From positions 1-64,000 of the forward strand of contig CALFXR010000110.1 in NCBI GenBank assembly GCA_937958475.1: 64,000 bases of DNA. Reading direction: 5' to 3'. Below, in pieces: positions 53,174 to 64,000 of the stretch (the first letter of the stretch is position 1; every line of letters starts with the position of its first letter). The notes beneath the pieces are model-generated. The model did not search any database. It saw only the letters and a program-made list of their open reading frames with translations, and was not told where the DNA came from. Source of the DNA: an uncultured Mesorhizobium sp. (lineage in GTDB: Bacteria > Pseudomonadota > Alphaproteobacteria > Rhizobiales > Rhizobiaceae). Position numbers and translations under genes: made by a program.

Positions 53174-54193
53174 ATGGCATTTTTCAGGGCTTTCGGGTCG
53201 GACTTGGCTGTCGGCGAATCCGGCTACGATCCGCACAGGCTTTCGAGCCCCCAGGTCTTCCTCTATTCGATGCTCGTGTTCCTGGCGATTGCCGGCTTCA
53301 TCGCGGCGATCCTCTACCGCCAGATCTCGACGGCCTTCTCCACGAATCCCGGCCTCAACGGCCTCATCCTCGGCGTGCTCGTCGTCGGCATCCTGCTCGC
53401 CTTCCTCCAGGTGGTTCGGCTGTTTCGCGAGATCCGCTGGGTGAATTCCTTCCGCGCCGGGTCGGAGACGGTGGAGCCGGTCCTGCTGGCGCCGATGAAG
53501 GCCCTTCTCAGCCGCTCGGCCTCGATGGCGCTGTCGACGAGTTCGATGCGTTCCATGCTCGATTCGATCGCCACGCGCCTCGACGAGTCGCGCGACATCA
53601 CGCGCTACCTCACCGGCCTGCTCGTCTTCCTCGGCCTGCTCGGCACCTTCTGGGGCCTGTTGCAGACGATCGGTTCGATCGGCGACACGATCAGTTCGCT
53701 CGACCCCGGCTCGGGCGACGCCAACGATGTGCTCGAGGCGCTGAAGTCGGGGCTGGCGGCGCCGCTGAGCGGCATGGGCACGGCCTTCTCGTCCTCGCTG
53801 TTCGGCCTCGCCGGCTCGCTGATCGTCGGCTTCCTCGACCTCCAGGCCGGGCGGGCGCAGACACGTTTCTACACCGAGCTGGAGAACTGGCTGTCGTCGG
53901 TCACCGACCTCTCCTCCGACATCGCCGTCGATCCGTCGAAGGCGGGCACGGCGGACGAGGTGCGGGCGCTGTCCGAAAGGCTGCGCACGATCCAGGACGG
54001 CGGCGGCTCCAACCAGCGCGTCGCCACGGCCATGGCCAACCTCGCCGACGGCATTTCCGGGCTCGTCAAGAACATGCGCAACGAGCAGCAGCTGATGCGC
54101 GACTGGGTCGAGGCGCAGTCCGAGGAGCAGAAGGCGATGCGCCGCACGCTCGACAAGATCGCCGACGCGCTGAAGAAGCAGGACCGCCCCTGA
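53174..54193 (+). CDS. MotA/TolQ/ExbB-like membrane protein
   Basis: This 339-aa protein has helices at about 26-47, 58-80, 145-170 and 205-225, with the proton-channel signature RYLTGLLVFLGLLGTFWGLLQTIGSI and GLAAPLSGMGTAFSSSLFGLAGSL. The C-terminal 110 residues are cytosolic and helical. Together with the next gene it forms a stator-like pair, as MotAB or ZorAB do. The following ATG overlaps its stop codon by one base. Widely kept in Hyphomicrobiales; function not established. Confidence 0.82.
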   Translation: MAFFRAFGSDLAVGESGYDPHRLSSPQVFLYSMLVFLAIAGFIAAILYRQISTAFSTNPGLNGLILGVLVVGILLAFLQVVRLFREIRWVNSFRAGSETVEPVLLAPMKALLSRSASMALSTSSMRSMLDSIATRLDESRDITRYLTGLLVFLGLLGTFWGLLQTIGSIGDTISSLDPGSGDANDVLEALKSGLAAPLSGMGTAFSSSLFGLAGSLIVGFLDLQAGRAQTRFYTELENWLSSVTDLSSDIAVDPSKAGTADEVRALSERLRTIQDGGGSNQRVATAMANLADGISGLVKNMRNEQQLMRDWVEAQSEEQKAMRRTLDKIADALKKQDRP

Positions 54194-55224
54194 TGGCGCT
54201 CGCACGCGGACGCCGCTCCGACCGCCGGGTCGACTACTGGCCGGGCTTCGTCGACGCACTGTCGACGCTGCTGCTCGCCATCATGTTCCTGCTCTCGGTG
54301 TTCGTCCTGGCGCAGTTCCTGCTCAGCCGCGAGATCTCCGGCAAGGACGAGGTGCTCAACCGCCTCAACTCGCAGATCAACGAACTGACCCAGCTGCTGG
54401 CGCTCGAGCGCTCGAACACCCAGGACGCGCAGGATCAGCTGCTCAACCTGCAAGCGTCGCTCGAAGCGACCGAAACCGAGCGCTCGCGGCTGGAGCAGCT
54501 GCTGTCGCGCGGTGCCGGCGCCGACGCCGAGGCGACGGCGAAGATCGGCGCCCTGAGCGGCGAACTCGACACAGAGCGCGAGGTCAGCCAGCGCGCGCTG
54601 TCGCAGGTCGAGCTGCTCAACCAGCAGATCGCCGCGCTGCGCCGCCAGATCGGCGCGCTGGAGGCCGCGCTGGACGTCTCCGAGCAGCGCGACCGCGAGT
54701 CCAACACCAAGATCGCCGACCTCGGCCGGCGCCTGAACGTGGCGCTGGCCCAGCGCGTCCAGGAGCTCAACCGCTATCGTTCCGACTTCTTCGGCCGCCT
54801 GCGCGAGATCCTCTCCGACCGCGAGAACATCCGCATCGTCGGCGACCGCTTCGTCTTCCAGTCGGAGGTGCTGTTCCCGTCGGGTTCGGAGGTCATCAAC
54901 GACGCCGGCCGGGACGAGATGAAGAAGCTCGCAGACGCGATCATCGAGTTGCAGCGCGAGATCCCGCCCGAGATCAACTGGGTGCTGCGCGTCGACGGCC
55001 ATACCGACAACAAGCCGCTGTCGGGCACCGGCCGCTACCGCGACAACTGGGAGCTGTCGTCCGCACGCTCCACCTCGGTGGTGAAGTACCTCATCGAGAA
55101 CGGCGTGCCGGCCAATCGCCTGGTCGCCGCCGGCTTCGGCGAGTTCCAGCCGCTCGACCCGGGCGAGACCGACGAGGCGCGCTCGAAGAACCGCCGCATC
55201 GAACTGAAGCTGACCGAACGCTGA
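54193..55224 (+). CDS. MotB/OmpA-like membrane protein with coiled coil
   Basis: This 343-aa protein has one helix with a conserved acid at its start (YWPGFVDALSTLLLAIMFLLSVFVLAQFLL, Asp near residue 22), a coiled coil (about 50-195) and a C-terminal OmpA-type peptidoglycan-binding domain (VDGHTDNKPLSGTG, NWELSSARSTSVVKYLI). The layout equals MotB and ZorB. Together with the upstream gene it should form a ion-driven 5:2 motor anchored to the cell wall. No flagellar or Zorya nuclease genes are near. Confidence 0.85.
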   Translation: MALARGRRSDRRVDYWPGFVDALSTLLLAIMFLLSVFVLAQFLLSREISGKDEVLNRLNSQINELTQLLALERSNTQDAQDQLLNLQASLEATETERSRLEQLLSRGAGADAEATAKIGALSGELDTEREVSQRALSQVELLNQQIAALRRQIGALEAALDVSEQRDRESNTKIADLGRRLNVALAQRVQELNRYRSDFFGRLREILSDRENIRIVGDRFVFQSEVLFPSGSEVINDAGRDEMKKLADAIIELQREIPPEINWVLRVDGHTDNKPLSGTGRYRDNWELSSARSTSVVKYLIENGVPANRLVAAGFGEFQPLDPGETDEARSKNRRIELKLTER

Positions 55225-55246
55225 GCGGCTTTAGCGGGGTACGCAG

Positions 55247-55600
55247 TTACCAGCCGAGCCAGAGCGCGGCGAGCGCGAGTACGGCCGGCACCGTCTGGAT
55301 GTAGAGGATCCTGCGGCTCGCCGTGGCCGCGCCGAACAGGCCGGCGACGGCGACGCAGGCGAGGAAGAACGTCTTGACGCAGAGACCTTCCGCGCCGAGC
55401 CACAGGCCCCAGATGAGGCCGGCGGCGAGGAAGCCGTTGTAGAGGCCCTGGTTTGCCGCGAGCACCTTCGTCGCCGCGGCGAACTCCGCCGTCGTGCCGA
55501 AGGCGCGGCGCCCGGCGGGCTTCTCCCACAGCACCATCTCGAGGACGACGATGTAGAGGTGGATGGCCGCAACGAGCCCGGTCAAGATGGTCGCCAGCAT
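55247..55600 (-). CDS. DUF1304 family membrane protein
   Basis: This 117-aa protein has four helices and the DUF1304 pattern (LATILTGLVAAIHLYIVVLEMVLWEKPAGRRAFG; NQGLYNGFLAAGLIWGL). GGGAGA supports the ATG at 55600. Function unknown; it is monocistronic and convergent with the motor-like pair. Confidence 0.85.
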   Translation of the reverse strand: MLATILTGLVAAIHLYIVVLEMVLWEKPAGRRAFGTTAEFAAATKVLAANQGLYNGFLAAGLIWGLWLGAEGLCVKTFFLACVAVAGLFGAATASRRILYIQTVPAVLALAALWLGW

Positions 55601-55705
55601 CGACGTCTCCCGCGGCGACGGACTGTGCGCCGCGGAGACCAGTCTGGCGAAGCTGCGGTGCGCGCGCAAGGGCCGTGGCCGCCGGCGCGCGTGGCGCCGG
55701 GAGGC

Positions 55706-55969
55706 TCAGCGCCGGCGCGGTCGGCGCGGCGGCTGCCAGCCGAGATCGAGCAAGCCAAGGCGGGTCGGCACGTCGACGACGGGCAACGTGGCGTGGGTCG
55801 AGTCGGCGACCGTGGCGCCGTCCTCGATGCCGATGTCGCGCAGCAGCCGGTCGGGCAGGGGAGGGGCCGCGCCGAGTGACGCGGCGATACGGGCGTGGCG
55901 CAGCCAATCGCGGATCGCCGCGAGGCGGGAGGTGCGCGGGGTGGGCGGGCAAAGGACGATATCGGTCAT
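55706..55969 (-). CDS. DUF1127-like small protein
   Basis: This 87-aa protein has a basic helix RLAAIRDWLRHARIAASLG and the DUF1127-type LPDRLLRDIGIEDG motif; the C-terminal 35 residues are Pro/Arg-rich and not family-like. DUF1127 proteins in alphaproteobacteria act in small-RNA turnover and phosphate or stress responses. It is divergent from a GcvA-like regulator. Confidence 0.65.
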   Translation of the reverse strand: MTDIVLCPPTPRTSRLAAIRDWLRHARIAASLGAAPPLPDRLLRDIGIEDGATVADSTHATLPVVDVPTRLGLLDLGWQPPRRPRRR

Positions 55970-55981
55970 GGTGGCTCCGGC

Positions 55982-55997
55982 TTCGGCTCAAGCCGAA
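55982..55997. promoter_or_regulatory. Palindrome in the DUF1127-gcvA intergenic region
   Basis: TTCGGCTCAAGCCGAA has perfect 7-base arms (55982-55988 and 55991-55997) and lies 12 bases before the DUF1127 start codon. It could be an operator or a short leader hairpin. An 8-base inverted pair CTTGATGA/TCATCAAG (55998-56005 and 56070-56077) flanks the rest of the region. Confidence 0.45.
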
Positions 55998-56093
55998 CTT
56001 GATGAAATTGCGCCTGGAGACAGAATGCGCCGTTGATACAAAAGGGAGAAACGAGTACTTCTTGACCGATCATCAAGCGGGCTTTGACAATCG

Positions 56094-57014
56094 ATGAGCC
56101 GGTCGTTGCCCGGGACGCGTGCGCTGAGGACGCTGGAATCGGCGGGGCGGCACCTCAATTTCACGCGCGCCGCCGACGAGCTCGGCCTGACGCCGGCCGC
56201 CGTCAGCTATCAGGTCAAGGAGATCGAGGAGCAACTGGGCGTCGTGCTCTTCCACCGCACCAGCCGTTCGATCCGGCTGACCGAGGCCGGAAGGCTCCTC
56301 GTCGATGCGTCGACCGAGGCTCTCGACCTGCTCGGCAGGGCCGCCGCGAAGGCGCGCCGGCTGTCGCGCGGCACGACAATGCTGAAGGTATCGGCCGACC
56401 CGCAGTTCGCCTCGCGCTGGCTGATGGGGCGCGTCGAGCGGTTCCGCGCCATCCATCCGGGGATCGAGCTGCGCTTCGACGTCGCCTACGAGGTCCGCGA
56501 TTTCGACCGGGACGACATCGACGTCGCCGTCCGCTTCGGTACCGGGCGTTACCCCGGGCTCGCCGCGCACCGGCTGTTCGACAACGTCATCGTCCCGGTG
56601 TGCAGCCCGCGGCTGCTCAAATCCGGGCCGCCGCTCGCCGTGCCGCGCGACCTGTTCAACCACACGCTGGTGCACATCGAGTGGTCGCGCCAGGGCGTCA
56701 CCTGGCCGAACTGGCGCATGTGGATGGCGGCGGCCGGCATCGACGATTTCGACGACAGCCGCACCGTCGTCTTCGGCACGTCTGGCGATGCCGTTCAGGC
56801 GGCGATCGACGGCAACGCCGTGGCGCTCGCCGATTTCGCGATGGTCGCCAACGACCTATCCGAAGGCCGCCTCATCCGGCCCTTCGACCTCGGTATCCGG
56901 ATCCCGCCGGAGTTCGCCTACTTCGTCGTCTACCCGCAGGCGTCGTCGGCCGACCCGCGCATCGTCGCCTTCCGCGACTGGATCGTCGACGAAGCGGCCG
57001 CGACTCGAGCCTAG
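56094..57014 (+). CDS. LysR-family regulator, GcvA-like
   Basis: This 306-aa regulator has an N-terminal helix-turn-helix (LNFTRAADELGLTPAAVSYQVKEIEEQLGVVLFHRTSRSIRLTEAG) and a periplasmic-binding-like effector domain. The sequence around VSYQVKxLE and the FHR segment match the GcvA group, which control glycine cleavage or beta-lactamase genes. No glycine cleavage genes are in the window. Divergent orientation suggests control of the DUF1127 gene or itself. Confidence 0.88.
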   Translation: MSRSLPGTRALRTLESAGRHLNFTRAADELGLTPAAVSYQVKEIEEQLGVVLFHRTSRSIRLTEAGRLLVDASTEALDLLGRAAAKARRLSRGTTMLKVSADPQFASRWLMGRVERFRAIHPGIELRFDVAYEVRDFDRDDIDVAVRFGTGRYPGLAAHRLFDNVIVPVCSPRLLKSGPPLAVPRDLFNHTLVHIEWSRQGVTWPNWRMWMAAAGIDDFDDSRTVVFGTSGDAVQAAIDGNAVALADFAMVANDLSEGRLIRPFDLGIRIPPEFAYFVVYPQASSADPRIVAFRDWIVDEAAATRA

Positions 57015-57045
57015 CCAGCGCCGCGGCGTCGTTCTTCCTATTCTT

Positions 57046-57082
57046 TGCACAGCGTTCCCCTTGCGTCGGCGAACGCTGTGCA
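57046..57082. promoter_or_regulatory. Long inverted repeat before the second LysR gene
   Basis: TGCACAGCGTTC (57046-57057) and GAACGCTGTGCA (57071-57082) are perfect 12-base arms 13 bases apart. The right arm ends 13 bases before the LysR start codon. No T-run follows. It could be an operator for a LysR tetramer or an RNA hairpin. Confidence 0.65.
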
Positions 57083-57095
57083 TGAAAATGTGCGC

Positions 57096-58061
57096 ATGAG
57101 CTTCGACTGGTCGCATCTGCGCTTCTTCCTCGCCGTCGCCCGTACCGGGCGGCTGACCACCGCCGCGGCGCAGCTGTCGACGGACCACGCCACGGTCAGC
57201 CGGCGCATCGCCGCGCTGGAGCAGTCGCTCGCCGCCAGGCTGTTCGAGCGCTCGCCGCGCGGTTCGGTGCTGACGGCGGCGGGCGAGCGGCTGCTCGCCC
57301 ATGTCGAGCAGATGGAGAACGTCGCCGCCGCGATCCAGAACGACATCGCCGGCACCGACCTGGCGCTCACCGGCGCCGTGCGCATCGGCGCGCCCGACGG
57401 CTTCGGCTCGTTCTTCCTCGCCCCGCGCATCGGCGAACTGTGCCGGCGCTACCCCGGCCTCGACGTGCAGCTGATCGCCATGCCGCGCATCTTCAGCCTG
57501 TCGAAGCGCGAGGCCGACATCGCCATCGGCCTGACCCGGCCGACGGAAGGGCGGCTCGTCTCGCGCAAGCTCACCGACTACCACCTCCATCTCTACGCCT
57601 CGCGTGCCTATCTCGAGGCGAACGGACCGATACGGCAGGTCGCCGACCTGTCGCGCCACCTGATGATCGGCTACATCCCCGACCTCATCTTCACGCCCGA
57701 ACTCGACTATCTGCCGCAGATCCCCGGCGACCTCGACGTCCGGCTGACCTCGTCCAACCTGGTGGCGCAGATGCAGGCGGCGCTGGCCGGCACCGGCATC
57801 TGCGTCATGCCCGACTTCCTCGTCGCCGGCGAAACCGACCTCGTTCCCGTGCTCGCCGATGAGGTGACCATCACGCGCACCTTCTGGCTGATCATGCACG
57901 CCGACCTGCGCGAGACGGCGCGCATCCGTGCCGCCGCCAATTTCATCTCCGACCAGGTGGATCGCAACCGGGCGCTGTTCATGCGGCCGGAGCCGGGGAG
58001 GGCGGGCGTCGCGCCCCCGGCCCGGGACGACGGCGGTCCGACCGGGATTCCGGCCGCCTGA
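57096..58061 (+). CDS. LysR-family transcriptional regulator
   Basis: This 321-aa regulator has the helix-turn-helix LRFFLAVARTGRLTTAAAQLSTDHATVSRRIAALEQSL and a two-lobe effector domain (GAVRIGAPDGFGSFFLAPRI; GLTRPTEGRLVSRKL). The GRLTTAAAQLSTDHATVSRR form is typical of a subgroup common in rhizobia. The ATG at 57096 follows a long inverted repeat. Target genes are not evident. Confidence 0.9.
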   Translation: MSFDWSHLRFFLAVARTGRLTTAAAQLSTDHATVSRRIAALEQSLAARLFERSPRGSVLTAAGERLLAHVEQMENVAAAIQNDIAGTDLALTGAVRIGAPDGFGSFFLAPRIGELCRRYPGLDVQLIAMPRIFSLSKREADIAIGLTRPTEGRLVSRKLTDYHLHLYASRAYLEANGPIRQVADLSRHLMIGYIPDLIFTPELDYLPQIPGDLDVRLTSSNLVAQMQAALAGTGICVMPDFLVAGETDLVPVLADEVTITRTFWLIMHADLRETARIRAAANFISDQVDRNRALFMRPEPGRAGVAPPARDDGGPTGIPAA

Positions 58062-58175
58062 CGGGTCCGACCCCGGCAGTTGCGCGCCTCCACCCCGGGC
58101 ATCGCGGCCGATTTCCGGGTCGTGCATCGCGATTCTTCGGGCGGGAATATTTCGGATCTACTGCATAGATCACGG

Positions 58176-58190
58176 TTAGCGGAACGTTAA
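58176..58190. promoter_or_regulatory. Near-consensus CtrA-type site before the hybrid kinase
   Basis: TTAG-CGGAACG-TTAA differs from TTAA-N7-TTAA in one base. It lies 160 bases before the proposed kinase start, next to an AT-rich TTTCGGATCTACTGCATAG segment that may hold the promoter. Confidence 0.35.
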
Positions 58191-58349
58191 TGCTTGTCGG
58201 CCACATTGTGACCGCCGGGCGGACCGCGATCGAGGGGCTGTCGTCGCGCCGGGCATGGGATGGGCTGCGGGCCGACATCGATCGGGCCCAGGAGGATTGC
58301 CGTGCAGGGCGGGTTCACCCTTGTCGACGGAGCGGAGGCGGCCGGCGCC

Positions 58350-62402
<4,053 letters not shown>

Positions 62403-62628
62403 GCGCTGCGTCGACCCCCACTCGCAATGGTGCGATCGCGCCATTCCAAAGCCAGCCCCGGTTCGCGAAACTCCGGCTGCTTCGAGCTTCGGCCCGGTAG
62501 CTTACGGGCGGGAAGTGCGACCGCCGGAATCGAGTGGTTCCCGTTTGCCCCAATAGGAACCTTCTCCGTGGCGCCTCGCGCCGCAGTTCCGGTGACGTAA
62601 CGCATTCCCGCCCGGATTTTTCGTGCAG

Positions 62629-62663
62629 CCGGGTGGATCGCCTGTGATGGTCGATCCACCCGG
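62629..62663. other. 12-base inverted repeat in the 455-base gap before pstS
   Basis: CCGGGTGGATCG (62629-62640) and CGATCCACCCGG (62652-62663) are perfect arms 11 bases apart with no T-run on either strand. The gap 62403-62857 contains no convincing gene; apart from this dyad and the Pho box I see nothing in it. It may end kinase transcription or be a protein site. Confidence 0.5.
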
Positions 62664-62769
62664 CATGCTCCCAAGCAGCGGACTCCTAAAGCCTTTCCGG
62701 CGCGGACGCGGAACAAGCGCCGATGTCTCAGCGTCCGCCGCCGTCAAGCTTAATCGGCACGACATAAAT

Positions 62770-62787
62770 CTGTCATCGAACTGTAAC
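62770..62787 (+). promoter_or_regulatory. Pho box of the pst operon
   Basis: CTGTCATCGAACTGTAAC matches the PhoB site CTGTCAT-N4-CTGTCAT with differences only in the last repeat. It stands 70 bases before the pstS start codon, followed by CTTTAAG as a possible -10 element. Confidence 0.85.
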
Positions 62788-62857
62788 ACGGGCACTTTAA
62801 GGCCTTCCGCGGGTGCCCGGTCGGGTGCTCCAGAACTTCCGCACAGGAGTAGGCCAG

Positions 62858-63895
62858 ATGAAGAAATTCCTCCTCACGGCGTCGGCTGCGGCCATCGCCC
62901 TCGCCGGCTCGGCCGGCATCGCCGCCGCGCGCGACCAGATCAAGATCGTCGGTTCGTCCACCGTGTTCCCGTATTCGCAGGCTGCGGCAGAAGAGTTCGC
63001 CAACAAGACCGGCAAGCCGGCTCCGGTTGTGGAGTCGACCGGCACGGGCGGCGGCTTCAAGGCGTTCTGCGGCGGCATCGGCCCCGACTTCGCCGACATC
63101 ACCGGCGCCTCGCGCGCCATCAAGGAGTCCGAGGTGAAGCTGTGCGCCGACAACGGCGTCACCGACATCACCGAGGCCCTGATCGGCTATGATGGCCTCT
63201 CGATCGCCCACGCCTCGAGCGCGCCGGAGATGGACCTGACCGAAGAGCAGATCTTCAAGGCGCTCGCCGCCGAGCTGCCGGACGGCAAGGGCGGCTTCGT
63301 CGCCAACCCGAACAAGAAGTGGTCGGACGTCGACCCCTCCCTGCCGCAGATCGACATCATCGCCTTCGGCCCGCCGCCCACCTCGGGCACCCGCGACGCT
63401 TTCGTCGAGCTCGTCATGCACGACGGCTGCAAGGGTCTCGACGGCATGGCCGACCTGAAGAAGGCCGACGAGAAGAAGTGGAACGAGGTCTGCTCGCGCA
63501 TGCGCCAGGACGGCCCCTTCGTCGAAGCCGGCGAGAACGACAACCTGATCGTGCAGCGCCTCGAGGCCGACGCCAACGCGGTCGGCATCTTCGGCTACTC
63601 GTTCCTCTATGAGAACTCCGACAAGCTGAAGGCGGTGAAGGTCAACGGCATCGCCCCGACCTTCGACACGATCGCCGATGGCTCCTACCCGGTCGCGCGC
63701 CCGCTCTTCTTCTACGTGAAGAATGCGCATCGCGATGTCATCCCGGGCATGAAGGAGTTCCTCGAGGAGTACGTTTCGGACGGCGCTCTCGGCGCCGACG
63801 GCTACATGGCCGAGCGCGGTCTGACCCCGCTGGCCGCCGACAAGCTCAAGGAAGTTCAGGACGCCGTCCTGAGCGCCAAGAAGCTCGGTTCCTGA
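62858..63895 (+). CDS. pstS: Phosphate ABC transporter substrate-binding protein
   Basis: This 345-aa periplasmic protein has a signal peptide (about 1-24, cleavage after IAAA) and the PstS phosphate sites VGSSTVFPYSQAAAEEF, STGTGGGFKAFCGG, ITGASRAIKESEV and PPTSGTRDAFVELV. It belongs to the alphaproteobacterial SphX/PstS group with Cys pairs. AGGAGTAGG supports the ATG at 62858. A Pho box upstream predicts induction under phosphate limitation. pstC starts downstream. Confidence 0.95.
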   Translation: MKKFLLTASAAAIALAGSAGIAAARDQIKIVGSSTVFPYSQAAAEEFANKTGKPAPVVESTGTGGGFKAFCGGIGPDFADITGASRAIKESEVKLCADNGVTDITEALIGYDGLSIAHASSAPEMDLTEEQIFKALAAELPDGKGGFVANPNKKWSDVDPSLPQIDIIAFGPPPTSGTRDAFVELVMHDGCKGLDGMADLKKADEKKWNEVCSRMRQDGPFVEAGENDNLIVQRLEADANAVGIFGYSFLYENSDKLKAVKVNGIAPTFDTIADGSYPVARPLFFYVKNAHRDVIPGMKEFLEEYVSDGALGADGYMAERGLTPLAADKLKEVQDAVLSAKKLGS

Positions 63896-63901
63896 TAGGA
63901 T

Positions 63902-63935
63902 CCGGGGCGGCCGCCCGAGTCGGCGGCCGCCCCGG
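63902..63935 (+). other. Stable hairpin between pstS and pstC
   Basis: A 14-bp perfect GC stem (63902-63915 with 63922-63935, loop CGAGTC) starts six bases after the pstS stop codon and lacks a T-run. It probably protects or attenuates the pstS message so that the binding protein is made in excess over the permease. Confidence 0.7.
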
Positions 63936-63982
63936 TCATCTGCGTTGCTTGCTTCCCGTTTCGACCGGCAATCGGGGGATAC

Positions 63983-64000
63983 ATGACGGGCTACCTTTTC
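63983..64000 (+). CDS. pstC: Start of a phosphate ABC permease gene (partial)
   Basis: Only six codons (MTGYLF) lie inside the window. ATG at 63983 follows GGGGGA at a proper distance. Assignment to pstC rests on position after pstS and the typical start; the window ends here. Confidence 0.55.

Noticed and set aside
53174..55224. Zorya anti-phage system
   Set aside because: Only ZorA/ZorB-like architecture is present; no ZorC, ZorD or ZorE and no other defence genes lie around, and the flanks are housekeeping.
56094..58061. Duplicated LysR gene
   Set aside because: The two LysR proteins differ in helix-turn-helix and effector sequences (GcvA-like versus another group) and are not recent copies.

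Overview
This window looks like chromosomal core DNA of a high-GC alphaproteobacterium of the order Hyphomicrobiales (Rhizobiales), probably close to the Phyllobacteriaceae (Mesorhizobium/Aminobacter type). The evidence is the gene order ruvCAB - ybgC - tolQRAB-pal-cpoB - tilS - ftsH - glmM, an rpoH sigma factor, an RcdA (DUF1465) gene, DUF6476 and DUF1465 families, CTATAT-type -10 boxes, TTAA-N7-TTAA CtrA-type boxes, and a rhizobial-style intergenic palindrome. No rRNA, phage, insertion sequence or CRISPR array is visible; the only tRNA is tRNA-Glu(CTC). Taxonomy is inferred from family content and gene order, not from a search.

Layout. 0.2-9 kb: a 5-formyl-THF cyclo-ligase, a YmdB-type phosphoesterase, TerC, an exported metallo-beta-lactamase-fold protein, an ArsR/SRPBCC pair with a palindrome over its own start codon, yebC, an RDD membrane protein, a SelW-like protein, rpmE and an ABC exporter. 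9-21 kb: tRNA-Glu, a VOC protein, DUF6476, a large-subunit pseudouridine synthase, rpoH, an exported CHAT protein, a Pro/Ala-rich membrane protein, purA, a DMT permease, and the serine operon serC-orf-serA led by a serC-type RNA leader. 21-29 kb: two outer-membrane barrel proteins, each with a perfect CtrA-type box, glmM, an accessory beta-helix/diheme cytochrome operon with a divergent TetR gene, and a MarR/monooxygenase pair with twin operators. 29-44 kb: on the minus strand the conserved block ftsH, tilS, cpoB, pal, tolBARQ, ybgC, ruvB, ruvA and ruvC, interrupted by a GH5 hydrolase and by two different vapBC toxin-antitoxin modules lodged at both ruv junctions. 44-64 kb: TauE/SafE permeases, rcdA, a candidate CtrA-controlled small RNA, an acyl-CoA synthetase, thiE, a Sel1 protein, efp, suhB, a hemolysin III protein, a MotA-like/OmpA motor-like pair, two LysR regulators, a six-PAS hybrid histidine kinase, and the start of the pst operon behind a clear Pho box.

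How the parts connect. Envelope upkeep (Tol-Pal, FtsH, GlmM, outer-membrane proteins), DNA repair (RuvABC) and serine/purine synthesis dominate. A cell-cycle theme runs through the regulatory DNA: perfect TTAA-N7-TTAA sites lie before rcdA, before an adjacent orphan sRNA-like unit and before both OMP genes, and near-matches lie before tolQ and the hybrid kinase. The observations most worth following are that sRNA/rcdA locus, the palindromic element translated in frame inside the cytochrome gene, the double vapBC invasion of ruvCAB, and the unknown gene inside the serine operon.
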